Origin: Nitrosopumilus sp. K4
Lineage (GTDB): Archaea; Thermoproteota; Nitrososphaeria; Nitrososphaerales; Nitrosopumilaceae
NCBI RefSeq assembly: GCF_018128925.1
Contig: NZ_CP067007.1
Span: 1,156,164 to 1,220,163 of the forward strand
DNA length: 64,000 nucleotides
Direction of reading: 5' to 3'
The translations under genes and the position numbers were made by a program. The notes under the pieces are model-generated. The model did no database searches. It was not told the origin of the DNA and worked only from the letters and a program-made list of their open reading frames with translations. This document shows positions 45,701 through 54,217 of this stretch, piece by piece; position 1 is the first letter of the stretch, and each line of letters starts with the position of its first letter.

Positions 45701-45970
45701 ATGGCCGATGAAAAACAAAACAAGGAATCAATGAAAGAAGCAATTGAGACTTTGAATCAAATTGCATCTAACAATTCTACCCCCAAAACAATCAAAAAAT
45801 CAATCACGGATTTAATTGCAGATTTGAATAATGAAGAGTATTCTCTTTCAGTAAGAGCTGCAAACACAATTAGTATGTTAGATGATGTTACACAAGATCC
45901 AAACATGCCATCATATGTAAGAACTCAATTGTGGCAGGCAGTATCAAAATTAGAGAGTATAAGAGAATAA
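45701..45970 (+). CDS. UPF0147 family protein
   Basis: An 89-residue all-helical protein matching the archaeal UPF0147 family: AIETLNQIASNNSTPKTIKKSI, then LSVRAANTISMLDDVTQDPNMPSYVRTQLWQAVSKLE. It is widespread in archaea with unknown function. It lies 37 bases after the Rieske gene, perhaps in one transcript. Confidence 0.92.
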   Translation: MADEKQNKESMKEAIETLNQIASNNSTPKTIKKSITDLIADLNNEEYSLSVRAANTISMLDDVTQDPNMPSYVRTQLWQAVSKLESIRE

Positions 45971-45995
45971 ATCATCTATTATTTTAGTTACAATA

Positions 45996-46748
45996 TTGAA
46001 AATAGAGGAATATCTAAAGTCACTTCCAGAAAACATTGTTAGTGGAGAGGATGTTCAGCTTCCAGAAAAATCATTCAGAGACATTTTTGATTTTGTAGGA
46101 TTGCAAGAAAATGATATTTTTTATCATTTGGGGTGTGGAGAAGGCAGAGGGATCAAGATTGCAGTTGAAGAATATAATGTAAAAAATGCAAGAGGTATAG
46201 ACAATGACAAAGAGAAAATAAACCTAGCAAAAACAGAATTTCGAAAAAATGGAATATCAGCTGAATTTATCTGTAAGAATATTGAGGATTCAGATATTTC
46301 AGATGCATCTGTTGTATTATTCTGGTTTACAGATGAAAAGATCATCAATTCCATGATGGAGAAATTTAACAAATTAAAACATGGAACAAGGATTGTAACG
46401 ATTTGGGGACCACTTCCAGATTGCATTCCAGAAAAAGTAAAATTCCCATATGTTCTAAATACAGTACCTTTCAAAAAAGCAAAAAACCTACAAGAACAAT
46501 TACTAGCAATATTTGGAGTTAAATGTGTAGATTTTGTAACAGCTTGGGAATTTGCTGAAAGGTATACCAAAGCTATTGGGCCAGTAGCAAATGACAGATT
46601 TTTAACAATTATTCAAACGTTGACCATTTGGATAAATGCAAGAAATCTGGGCGTTTCTTGCGGTGATGAAATTCCTGAATCAATTCAAACATACATCAAC
46701 ATTATGAAAACTCATTTTGACATAGATTTTGAACATCTTTTGAAATAG
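45996..46748 (+). CDS. SAM-dependent methyltransferase
   Basis: A 250-residue class I methyltransferase. It has the glycine-rich SAM loop YHLGCGEGRGIKIAVEE (about 45-60), the acidic motif RGIDNDKEKINLAK, and SVVLFWFTD before the catalytic segment. A C-terminal extension of ~100 residues (about 150-250) may be the substrate domain. The DOT1-like spacing of the SAM loop is suggestive, but the target is unknown. Start is TTG. Confidence 0.78.
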   Translation: MKIEEYLKSLPENIVSGEDVQLPEKSFRDIFDFVGLQENDIFYHLGCGEGRGIKIAVEEYNVKNARGIDNDKEKINLAKTEFRKNGISAEFICKNIEDSDISDASVVLFWFTDEKIINSMMEKFNKLKHGTRIVTIWGPLPDCIPEKVKFPYVLNTVPFKKAKNLQEQLLAIFGVKCVDFVTAWEFAERYTKAIGPVANDRFLTIIQTLTIWINARNLGVSCGDEIPESIQTYINIMKTHFDIDFEHLLK

Positions 46749-46790
46749 ATTCTGTGCAATCCTTTTATTTTGTAAAGGCCCATGTGATTC

Positions 46791-47138
46791 ATGGAAGGCA
46801 GAATTCACATCAACGTGTCTGCAGTAGATTACGATAAAACAAGCAAAGCAATTTCAAGACAACTAGTATTGTTAGAAGAAATGGTTCATGGCCAAGAAGA
46901 TTTCGCTATGACAGATTCTGAATTTGCATTTGGCTGGCATTTTTTTGTTGTAAGTGTTAATCGTTCTTTAGTTGAAAAGCTAGTAGATCAGATGGGTTCA
47001 GACTATGAAAGACTAAAAGGGAAAGGAATTGAAAAGAAATTTCTCACTTGGTTAACCAAAAATATTGAGGGCAAAACACCTAGATTTAAGCTTGCAATAA
47101 AAGAAGAGATGGAGTCTAGCAAGTACGGAATTTTCTAA
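46791..47138 (+). CDS. Hypothetical cytoplasmic protein, 115 residues
   Basis: Begins MEGRIHINVSAVDYDKTSKAIS, then an alpha/beta body (FAFGWHFFVVSVNRSLVEKLVDQMG) and a basic C-terminal helical part. No signal, membrane helix or known motif. It follows the methyltransferase by 42 bases on the same strand. Function not recognised. Confidence 0.7.
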   Translation: MEGRIHINVSAVDYDKTSKAISRQLVLLEEMVHGQEDFAMTDSEFAFGWHFFVVSVNRSLVEKLVDQMGSDYERLKGKGIEKKFLTWLTKNIEGKTPRFKLAIKEEMESSKYGIF

Positions 47139-47210
47139 AAAATTTTGAACCTTATTTGTGTTAAAAGAATCATTTAATGAAATTGAAAAATAAAGAGACA
47201 GTTTTCCAGT

Positions 47211-47651
47211 TTAAATCATGTTTTTTCTATTATTTTTTACTTCATCATGTAAGTCTTTCACCATAGAAATTAACAATTCAACTTCATGTTTTTCTAAATG
47301 TTCTATATCATTGATTTTTTTTATTATTAGAGATTTTGTTGAAGATTCTACAGATTCATGTTTTTTTATTCTAGAGCCTACAAGGATAGCACCCAATGAC
47401 GAAATAATAGTGCCTATAATCGAGATTCCAACAAACATCAATCCAATTCCCATTATTCTTCCAATTTCAGTTACAGGAACAACATCTCCGTATCCTACAG
47501 TAGTTACAGTAGCTGATACCCACCAAAAGGCATCAATGAGATTGGTAATTTGGGCACCCTCATGAGGAGACTCGATTAAATAAATTGCAATTCCGCTACC
47601 CCCAATTACTAATGCAAAGATCACTAGTACAAAAATTAAAAGCCGCAACAA
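47211..47651 (-). CDS. Two-TM potassium channel
   Basis: A 146-residue channel subunit. TM1 (about 3-27) is followed by a pore helix and the K+ selectivity filter TTVGYGD (about 52-58), then TM2 (about 70-95) and a charged cytoplasmic tail with heptad-like helices (about 105-146). A tetramer would be needed. There is no RCK domain and no voltage sensor. Confidence 0.92.
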   Translation of the reverse strand: MLRLLIFVLVIFALVIGGSGIAIYLIESPHEGAQITNLIDAFWWVSATVTTVGYGDVVPVTEIGRIMGIGLMFVGISIIGTIISSLGAILVGSRIKKHESVESSTKSLIIKKINDIEHLEKHEVELLISMVKDLHDEVKNNRKNMI

Positions 47652-47816
47652 GGATATTTAGAAACATAACTACAAAAATACAAAAGGAGATTTTCAATTT
47701 AGATAATGTGTATATTTTATTGATTGAGTAAATATTTCAAAATCCATATTGATAGTATTCAAACATCTTTGAAAGGTATCGATATATGGAAAATCACATA
47801 GAAGTAAGTGAAATGC

Positions 47817-48632
47817 CTAGCCTAGAAATTCAATTCTTTCAGACTGCAAAGCCATACAGACATCCCATGGTGTTATGACTTGTTCTTGATAAATCACATA
47901 TGGGTGGGGGGATGTATACATAATTTTTGAAATTTCAGATAAATTCACATCTTTTGATATCTTTTTTGCCTCCTCTAGTTTGAATAGTTCTTCAATTCTT
48001 CGTTCCAAAAATTTCACATTTCTAAAAAAGTCAAATTCCTGTGCTATGCATTGAATGATCAGACGATCACTGATGAAACTGTGGGTTCCTTCTAGAATGA
48101 GTTTTCGTGTATTTTTTTCTAACATCAAAGCCATAATTTCCTTTAAGGTGGAATTTTGTTTGAAGTACACAATATCTTTTTTTGGTAATTCAGAAACGGT
48201 AAGATCAGTCACGCAGTTAATTCCAATCTCCAATAGTTTTCTTCCAGATATTGCAGAATATCCCCCCAGACTGTTTGGAATGATAGAAAATGCACGTCTT
48301 GTTTGTTTCCATTTGTCTAAAAGTTCACCAAGAGTAGCAGTACCAGACAAAATTATGAGATTAGGATCTGTTATTTGCTCAACTGTTGTATTGTCAAAAA
48401 AATCCGAAGTTGGGTTTTTGATAACATTTTCAATAATCTCTCTTCCTCCAATAACTCCTATGGGTTTTTCATTTTCTTCAGTCACCACAAGAGAATCAGT
48501 AAATGATTCCAAGTAATGGATCAGCATTCCTGTTGCAATCCAAATCTTGTTTTCCTTTCTAATGCTTACAGCAGGAGTATTTGTAAATGATAATGGCAAG
48601 AGTTCCTGTAGAGACTTGTTTGTAATTGTCAT
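47817..48632 (-). CDS. CBS-domain protein
   Basis: A 271-residue protein with at least two, probably four, CBS-like motifs (about 20-80, 85-140, 145-205), seen as VVTEENEKPIGVIGGREIIENVI, LLDKWKQTRRAFSIIP and LKEIMALMLEKNTRKLILEG. CBS modules bind adenosine nucleotides to sense energy state. The C-terminal part is helical. No enzymatic domain is fused, so it is probably a regulatory subunit; partner unknown. Confidence 0.78.
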   Translation of the reverse strand: MTITNKSLQELLPLSFTNTPAVSIRKENKIWIATGMLIHYLESFTDSLVVTEENEKPIGVIGGREIIENVIKNPTSDFFDNTTVEQITDPNLIILSGTATLGELLDKWKQTRRAFSIIPNSLGGYSAISGRKLLEIGINCVTDLTVSELPKKDIVYFKQNSTLKEIMALMLEKNTRKLILEGTHSFISDRLIIQCIAQEFDFFRNVKFLERRIEELFKLEEAKKISKDVNLSEISKIMYTSPHPYVIYQEQVITPWDVCMALQSERIEFLG

Positions 48633-48810
48633 TAGTATCCAATTTTAGAAAATCTTACCTTATTATGTTGATTTATTGTAAAAAAAGAAGACTTTTTACG
48701 AAAATATACTTCATAATTACATGTCACAGACTAAAGGTGACTTGTCAAGTTAGTTCAAGGCCCATTCTTTTTATGTTCAATTTCACATATTTCAGAGAAA
48801 AAAATCAGAT

Positions 48811-49548
48811 TTAGGGCAGACTACAGTTAGCTCTGGGTAATGTTTCCAGTATCACACCATAATACAAGAAGTCATCACTTGGATCTGAACTTGATTGGAC
48901 ATCGGTTCTAACTCCAATCTTTGCTGATGGTGGTAGGACTATAGAATTATTCACATCCAGTGTTGACAAGAGTTCAATGGCACGTAAACTAACTCCTACA
49001 GGAGGATCATAATACAGTCCATCAGAATCAAACCACCAAGATTCAATATCAGGGGATATAGAATCGAATGCGATACCACTGAAGCTAGTATATCGGACAT
49101 CTATATCTCCATCAGGATCGTCAAAATCAAGGTAAAAGGCTTTGATCTCATAGACTTCATTGCAACTAACAATAACATCATTTCTTGATTCAGATAAGTG
49201 TCTAGAATTTTTAAGGAATCGAATAGTCGTATTATCTTCTGTATTCGTTTTTACTGATTCGATATCATCTTGTATGGTCTGAATTTTGTCTGTTTCTGCC
49301 TTAACATCTGCCAGATCGAACTCTATATTGTCAATCTGTCCCTCTGTTTCAGAGCTAATCCCAGTTTCTAGTGATGCAATATCATCTTGTATGGTCTGAA
49401 TTTTGTCTGTTTCTGTCTTTATCAATCCAAGAGTAACTTGAATTTCTTCCAACAAAGGATTTGCTGCTTCAGCAACAGGATTAACAGCTATTGAACCAGA
49501 AAAAAAGGCCACTATCGTAACAATAGTCCATAACATCATTTTGTTCAT
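48811..49548 (-). CDS. Secreted coiled-coil protein with beta C-terminal domain
   Basis: A 245-residue exported protein. It has a signal peptide (about 28 residues, ending VAEAA) and a coiled-coil section (about 33-110) with two copies of TDKIQTIQDDI(A/E)S. A beta-rich domain follows with two Cys (C129 and the terminal C242, perhaps disulfide) and DFDDPDGDIDVRY, a possible calcium loop. Likely an extracellular adhesin- or fibre-like protein; no C-terminal anchor is seen. Function unknown. Confidence 0.75.
   Translation of the reverse strand: MNKMMLWTIVTIVAFFSGSIAVNPVAEAANPLLEEIQVTLGLIKTETDKIQTIQDDIASLETGISSETEGQIDNIEFDLADVKAETDKIQTIQDDIESVKTNTEDNTTIRFLKNSRHLSESRNDVIVSCNEVYEIKAFYLDFDDPDGDIDVRYTSFSGIAFDSISPDIESWWFDSDGLYYDPPVGVSLRAIELLSTLDVNNSIVLPPSAKIGVRTDVQSSSDPSDDFLYYGVILETLPRANCSLP
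49262..49298 (-). repeat. 37-bp exact repeat, copy A (coiled-coil module)
   Basis: Identical to 49379-49415. It encodes ETDKIQTIQDDI in the secreted coiled-coil protein. Confidence 0.9.
49379..49415 (-). repeat. 37-bp exact repeat, copy B
   Basis: Identical to 49262-49298, with a 117-base period (39 codons), so copy-number change would stay in frame. Confidence 0.9.
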
Positions 49549-49611
49549 GAGGATTATGAATTTCGACTAAGGTAAAAACTGAGCTCAACTACTATGTTTA
49601 CTATTCAACAT

Positions 49612-50211
49612 TTATCTCAATCTTGCAAACTGCTCACCAGCATTCCACTTGTATTCAAAAAATGAATTGCACCAATCAAGAAATGGCTTGTCATTTCCTT
49701 TAATCCCCATAATTATGTCAGTCATGTCTTTATTGTCTGGAAGCATCAAACATGCACCACTGTCTGAGAGTATGACATTAGCTGCCACATAACTACACAT
49801 TCGTTTTTCAAATCCTGTATCAAGTTTTGGCTTGTCAAGTTGAAGTTTGTCTACAAGATCATTACAGTCAGGAATATCACTATTTTTTCCAAAAAGAATT
49901 TTCAAGTTTATTCCTGATTCTATTTTAGAAGAAAATGCATCAGCTAACAAAAATGGAGGCTGTGTAAATATACAAAAAATAAAATCTTCAGCATCATCAA
50001 TTATGTTTTTACAAGAAGTATGTGTAGACCATACAGCGTTTAGCAAACTGCAATTTTCAAAACATTCTATTTGTGATAGCATGTATTCTGGAATATCTCC
50101 AAAATTGTGATTCGAAAAATACTGTTCGTTTTCTATTAAAAATTCAAGTCCCTTGGTTTTTTTTCCAATCAGATCACCTAGTACTGAATTTTGCAAAATA
50201 CTACTGTTCAA
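49612..50211 (-). CDS. FilR1-like ligand domain protein without HTH
   Basis: A 199-residue protein homologous to residues ~80-263 of its upstream neighbour: FLIENEQYFSNHNFGDIPEYMLSQI aligns with FLEKFKDYFEAHDFSGVPDHLISRL, ILFGKNSDIP with IVYGKNSSVP, and WCNSFFEYKW with WCEDLVDYYW. The N-terminal winged helix is missing. Its start overlaps the stop of that neighbour by 11 bases, so the two are coupled. It could be a signalling partner or anti-regulator. Confidence 0.75.
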   Translation of the reverse strand: MNSSILQNSVLGDLIGKKTKGLEFLIENEQYFSNHNFGDIPEYMLSQIECFENCSLLNAVWSTHTSCKNIIDDAEDFIFCIFTQPPFLLADAFSSKIESGINLKILFGKNSDIPDCNDLVDKLQLDKPKLDTGFEKRMCSYVAANVILSDSGACLMLPDNKDMTDIIMGIKGNDKPFLDWCNSFFEYKWNAGEQFARLR

Positions 50212-50992
50212 TTAACTCAAAGTCCTTTACTTCAGGCAGGCTCCAGTAATAGTCTACCAGGTCCTCACACCACTTCATAAACTTGGGGTCTTTGCTGAAA
50301 AATATGCTCTTGCAGTCAGGATATCCAAGTTGTTTGTTTGCAAAAATAAGATGTGCCTCATTCTCAGACACTCCAGCTACTAGAGGGACAGACTCTACAA
50401 TTTTTTCTTGCACCTGGCCAGTTTTCTTGTATTCAAGCCATTTTTTCCTTGCAGGGTATTCTGAGAATCCTTTTGGGACAGAGGAGTTTTTTCCATAAAC
50501 TATTTTCTGAGTTGCACCATTTTTTACACTTTCAGAAACTGTATCAAAATATTCTAATGGAATGGTAAATGTAACACCTTTTTCCCATTTTTTCATATTA
50601 GCTGCCCAATCTCTTGCTCTTTGCAACGCCTTCATTTGATTAGTTTCCAATTCGCAGTTTTGCAAATCACCTAATCTAGATATCAAATGATCTGGTACTC
50701 CAGAAAAGTCATGTGCTTCAAAATAATCCTTGAATTTTTCAAGAAACTCAAAGAAAGGGTATTGCTGTAGCATTACATTGCCAATAGAAGTTAGTTTGTA
50801 TGTTCCATCCTCGGTTTTTTCAATTAGTTTGACATTATGCAATCTGTCAATATGACGTGAAATTGCTTGGATTGATGTGTTTGATTTCTTTGCAATCTCT
50901 GAAGCCTTTAGATTAGAAGAAGAGAGTAATTGAAGTACATCCAGTCTTTGTGGACTAGACAATTCCGAAATTAATTCTGTACCATTGACCAA
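50201..50992 (-). CDS. HTH transcriptional regulator, FilR1/ArsR-like
   Basis: A 263-residue regulator. The N-terminal winged helix (about 8-75, ISELSSPQRLDVLQLLSSSNLKASEIAKK then QAISRHIDRLHNVKLIEKTEDGTYKLT) is followed by a ~170-residue sensor domain like that of the methanogen FilR1 middle domain. Ligand unknown. It starts 72 bases from the divergent 51065 gene, with the AT palindrome GTTTAATATTAAAC (51004-51017) between them, a possible operator. Confidence 0.8.
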   Translation of the reverse strand: MVNGTELISELSSPQRLDVLQLLSSSNLKASEIAKKSNTSIQAISRHIDRLHNVKLIEKTEDGTYKLTSIGNVMLQQYPFFEFLEKFKDYFEAHDFSGVPDHLISRLGDLQNCELETNQMKALQRARDWAANMKKWEKGVTFTIPLEYFDTVSESVKNGATQKIVYGKNSSVPKGFSEYPARKKWLEYKKTGQVQEKIVESVPLVAGVSENEAHLIFANKQLGYPDCKSIFFSKDPKFMKWCEDLVDYYWSLPEVKDFELIEQ

Positions 50993-51003
50993 TACATAAC
51001 CCC

Positions 51004-51017
51004 CGTTTAATATTAAA
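51004..51017. promoter_or_regulatory. 14-bp palindrome between divergent regulator and small-protein genes
   Basis: GTTTAATATTAAAC is a perfect inverted repeat about 12 bases upstream of the regulator start (50992). It is AT-rich and may include a TATA box, or be an autoregulatory site. Confidence 0.4.
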
Positions 51018-51064
51018 CGCGTTTGTTGACTAAATGTTTTATGATATCCTAGTATGCCTACAAC

Positions 51065-51346
51065 ATGATTATCCTAAATAAAGAAAATGAGGACATGCCA
51101 GTTTGTGATACTTGTAAGAGACAGATTGAATTTCTTCCATATCGTATTGTTACAGTAGAGGATAACGACATGAGAATTTGGGTTTTGCATTTTCATTACT
51201 TTTTTCCATGCTGGGATCTGGATTACTTTTTTCAAAATCATGCAAATGACAAGATTGTTGCCATGGCATATTCGTGTGATGCAGACATTATCAAAAATCC
51301 AATGGTAGTGAGAAACTACAAGCAAAATATGGATTTATGGACATGA
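51065..51346 (+). CDS. Small Cys/His/aromatic-rich protein
   Basis: A 93-residue protein (83 if ATG 51095, MPVCDTCKRQ, is used). It has CDTCK at its start and a striking HFHYFFPCWDLDYFF segment, then a single SCDAD. The C-x2-C plus H-x-H...C arrangement suggests a zinc site. It is divergent from the FilR1-like regulator and may be its target. Family not recognised with confidence. Confidence 0.65.
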   Translation: MIILNKENEDMPVCDTCKRQIEFLPYRIVTVEDNDMRIWVLHFHYFFPCWDLDYFFQNHANDKIVAMAYSCDADIIKNPMVVRNYKQNMDLWT

Positions 51347-51527
51347 TACCATATAACAACATTGTTACAATCCTCAAAAGGGACTATTGATTTTGGTTCA
51401 AGACCCTCAAGAGAGTTTTTTAAAAATTGAGACAGAAAAGTTCCACTGGCAACGCAAATATCAAAAAGAGAATGGTTTGACAGTTTAGAAAATCAGCAGT
51501 GTGTAGAGTCTTAAAGTAATTTATGTA

Positions 51528-51600
51528 GGCCCTCGAGGGGAATCGAACCCCTGTCCGGGGATCCACAGTCCCCTATACTAGCCACTGTACTACGAGGGCC
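51528..51600 (-). tRNA. tRNA-His (anticodon GTG)
   Basis: A 73-nt cloverleaf on the minus strand with acceptor GGCCCTCG/CGAGGGCC, including the extra G-1 paired to C73 typical of tRNA-His. The anticodon loop is CTGTGGA (anticodon GTG), and the T-arm is CAGGGGTTCGATTCCCCT. No intron; CCA not encoded. Confidence 0.96.
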
Positions 51601-51697
51601 ACGAGAAATCAAAATCGTTTATCCAGTAATAATCTTTGATTTTGTTTTAATGAAAATTAGCCTGTAGATTTATTATTGAGCAGTTTGAAATTCAATT

Positions 51698-51778
51698 ATG
51701 AGATTTTGGTGGGTGGCCATGGCAATTGCAATGGGCCTTACATGGGTTGGCGTAAACTACTTGCTCCCATGGAAATAA
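51698..51778 (+). CDS. Possible 26-residue membrane microprotein
   Basis: ATG 51698 to TAA 51778 encodes MRFWWVAMAIAMGLTWVGVN plus YLLPWK, a single hydrophobic helix with aromatic belts and basic ends. It lies in the gap between tRNA-His and corA. Composition strongly resembles small respiratory-complex or transporter subunits. Being so short, it needs conservation or proteomic evidence. Confidence 0.45.
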   Translation: MRFWWVAMAIAMGLTWVGVNYLLPWK

Positions 51779-51836
51779 ACACAGCATTATACTTTGAGTA
51801 GAAATTTTTGAGAATACGTGAAAAAATTAGCGATCG

Positions 51837-51847
51837 CTTTAAATTTG
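51837..51847 (+). promoter_or_regulatory. TATA-like box of corA
   Basis: CTTTAAATTTG lies about 25-33 bases before the TTG start at 51870, consistent with a leaderless mRNA. Confidence 0.5.
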
Positions 51848-51852
51848 TTGTA

Positions 51853-51861
51853 TTAGGCTAA
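51853..51861. promoter_or_regulatory. TTAGGCTAA inverted repeat in the corA promoter
   Basis: TTAG-G-CTAA lies between the TATA box and the start codon. The 11-mer TAGGCTAACTT (51854-51864) is shared exactly with the oxidase-ZIP operator region (27851-27861). Bound protein here would block initiation. Confidence 0.4.
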
Positions 51862-51869
51862 CTTACATC

Positions 51870-52892
51870 TTGAAGAGAAGTATAATCCCCAACAGATTAC
51901 GTTCAGGGAAAAAATCACAGGAACAAACTGTTGGAAAATCAGTTGAAAGAATACAAGGAAATGAATTCACATGGATAGATATTCAAAATCCAGATAGATG
52001 GGTTATTGAAGAATTAGCACAAGAATTTAACCTAAATGCACTAAACATTGAAGATTGTCTTGCAAAATTTGAACTACCAAAGCTTGATGCATATGATGAT
52101 CACTTCTTTTTGATACTTCATTTTCCTCCATTATTTTCTAAAATTGCAGTACCACAAGTAAGCCAATTATCAGTGTTTATGGGAAAGAATTTTTTGATAA
52201 CAATTCATCAAGGGGATTTGCAACCTCTTGTGGACATTGTTAAAACATGCAAAGAATCTGAAGACAATCAAAGAAGAGAGCAATTGTTGGGAGAATCTTC
52301 TGGTGCATTACTTCATGAGATTATTGATGTTCTAGTGGATGACATGCTGCACACATTAAGACGAATTATGGCAAATTTGGTTGGAATAGAAGAAGGGGTT
52401 TTTGACGAGAAAAAATCTGTTGCAAGACAAATTTCAAGATTAAGAAAAGAAATTACAATTTTGAGGAGAATTTCTAATCCACTAAAGAGATTAGTATTAG
52501 AAACTGGAAAACAAGTGCAACGCTTCATTCCAACTGATGAAGATGATTTAAAATTGTATTTTGATGATGTGATAGACCACCTTGACAGGATTATTGAAAG
52601 TTTAGAAGAATCTCGAGAAACTATGGAAATTTACAAAGATACAGATTTTGTCATAAGTACAGAAAAAACAAACAAAGTATTAGCGGTTCTAACTATGATA
52701 TTCACACTTGCAATTCCAGCAACAATAATTGGAACGTTTTATGGAATGAATATTGCATTACCAGGCGGAATTGATGAAGATTCAAGTATGCTTTTTGGAA
52801 CATATACTACATTCATCATAATAATTTTGGCATCAATTATACCAGCAGGTTTAATGTTTGCATATTTCAAAAAAAGTGGTTGGCTAGGATAA
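51870..52892 (+). CDS. corA: CorA-family divalent cation transporter
   Basis: A 340-residue transporter with a large cytoplasmic N-terminal funnel (about 1-270, with long helices). Two C-terminal membrane helices (about 275-297 and 311-334) are joined by the GMN motif FYGMNIALPGG that selects hydrated Mg, Co or Ni. The TTG start (MKRSIIPNRLRSG) is supported by the TATA-like box upstream. Confidence 0.93.
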   Translation: MKRSIIPNRLRSGKKSQEQTVGKSVERIQGNEFTWIDIQNPDRWVIEELAQEFNLNALNIEDCLAKFELPKLDAYDDHFFLILHFPPLFSKIAVPQVSQLSVFMGKNFLITIHQGDLQPLVDIVKTCKESEDNQRREQLLGESSGALLHEIIDVLVDDMLHTLRRIMANLVGIEEGVFDEKKSVARQISRLRKEITILRRISNPLKRLVLETGKQVQRFIPTDEDDLKLYFDDVIDHLDRIIESLEESRETMEIYKDTDFVISTEKTNKVLAVLTMIFTLAIPATIIGTFYGMNIALPGGIDEDSSMLFGTYTTFIIIILASIIPAGLMFAYFKKSGWLG

Positions 52893-52896
52893 CCAA

Positions 52897-53703
52897 TCAT
52901 ACTTTTTCATGCAAACTAATTCTAACTTTAGTCATAGATAGATTAAGATCGTCTGGAATTATAACAAGCAAGCCTGAGTTTGCCCCAACATTATTACATT
53001 CACCACTAAAGCTTTGATGGTTTGTTGCGTAACAGCCTTGATCTTGATAATAGTTGAACGGTTTGTTTGAGAGATAACTATCTAATTCATCTTCAGAAAG
53101 GACAAAGAAGACATCAAAACCAATATTTTTGTCATTTACAGAAATTGCAAATTCATAGGAAGTATTATCTTTAGACGTACATATCGGAATAAATTGGGCA
53201 TATCCATTTTTTTGAATATCTAATCGTTGTTCCATATCATATTTGTCATTAACAACATTAGGAACTTTTGAAACGTAAGGATCATTACTTAATTGTGTGC
53301 CCTGAGAGAATTCAATATTATTTCTGACAATATCTATAGCATAGCGATATAATGGGGGTTTCCAGCTAGATTCACAATTACTAAATTCATGATTTAGTTT
53401 AACGAATGATTTTTCATTCTGAAATTGGAGTTGGTTTGAGTTGTAATCAAAAAATCCTCCAGGTTCAGATACATCATAAAAAACTCCAGTAGATTTAGGA
53501 TTTGGGTTAGACCACACATTTGTTACATCATAGAAAATATTCCCAGGGTAGCTATTCCATTCAGGTTGGAGATGTACATAGATTGAATATTTGTTTATGT
53601 CTTGGTCATAAGAAGAATCAAAGATCATATGACCAAATAACATGTTTGCCAATATGAGCACAAATGCAATTGCAGGCAGTACAATGTAAAATATTTTTTT
53701 CAA
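52897..53703 (-). CDS. Membrane-anchored or secreted hypothetical protein
   Basis: A 268-residue protein with one N-terminal membrane helix (about 5-26) and a large beta-rich outside region rich in Asn, Tyr and Ser. There are four Cys (in NCESSW, ICTSKD, GCYATN, GECNN) that could pair. No known family recognised. It is convergent with corA, 4 bases apart. Confidence 0.75.
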   Translation of the reverse strand: MKKIFYIVLPAIAFVLILANMLFGHMIFDSSYDQDINKYSIYVHLQPEWNSYPGNIFYDVTNVWSNPNPKSTGVFYDVSEPGGFFDYNSNQLQFQNEKSFVKLNHEFSNCESSWKPPLYRYAIDIVRNNIEFSQGTQLSNDPYVSKVPNVVNDKYDMEQRLDIQKNGYAQFIPICTSKDNTSYEFAISVNDKNIGFDVFFVLSEDELDSYLSNKPFNYYQDQGCYATNHQSFSGECNNVGANSGLLVIIPDDLNLSMTKVRISLHEKV

Positions 53704-53835
53704 GTAAACACCGTTAAAACGTCATGATTTATCGTATTATTTAGTTGCTAAAATTACTCATTTTCAACAAATTTTCAGCAAATAAAATTGTTAATTATCA
53801 GCTTAGATAAATACAAGATATCACAATATGGAGAT

Positions 53836-54108
53836 ATGGGAAAAATCAGAATTAGAACTGGCAGGGGTACCGGAACTAAGGAAATTGAAGACGGTGAGAA
53901 AAAATGGTCAGGAGATGCATATAGAAAACTCCAAGAGGAACGAAAAAAGGCCGCAGCAAATAGAACAGTTCACACGGGTAGAGGAACAGGCTCTAGAAAA
54001 TTAGGAGATATTCCAGAACCAAAATCAAGACCTTCAACAGAAGGAATGACAAGGGTTACAGGTAGAGGAACAGGCTCTAGAAAGAGTAAAAACAAAGGTT
54101 CTTCATAA
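53836..54108 (+). CDS. Small basic TGRGTG-repeat protein
   Basis: From ATG 53836 a 90-residue, very basic, probably disordered protein has three copies of TGRGTG(T/S)(K/R)(K/E) (about residues 8, 47, 75), separated by charged linkers. GGAG just upstream of the ATG may act as a ribosome binding site. RG/RGG-like repeats often bind RNA; that role is inference. The two later repeats share a nearly identical 23-base DNA core. Confidence 0.7.
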   Translation: MGKIRIRTGRGTGTKEIEDGEKKWSGDAYRKLQEERKKAAANRTVHTGRGTGSRKLGDIPEPKSRPSTEGMTRVTGRGTGSRKSKNKGSS

Positions 54109-54217
54109 ATACACCCTGAATTTTCATTTTTGCGTATTATTCTAATGAATATTATGAAATAAGGAATAAAATGAAAAATTTAGAAAATTATATTTATTCA
54201 GAATTAAACTTTTTAAC

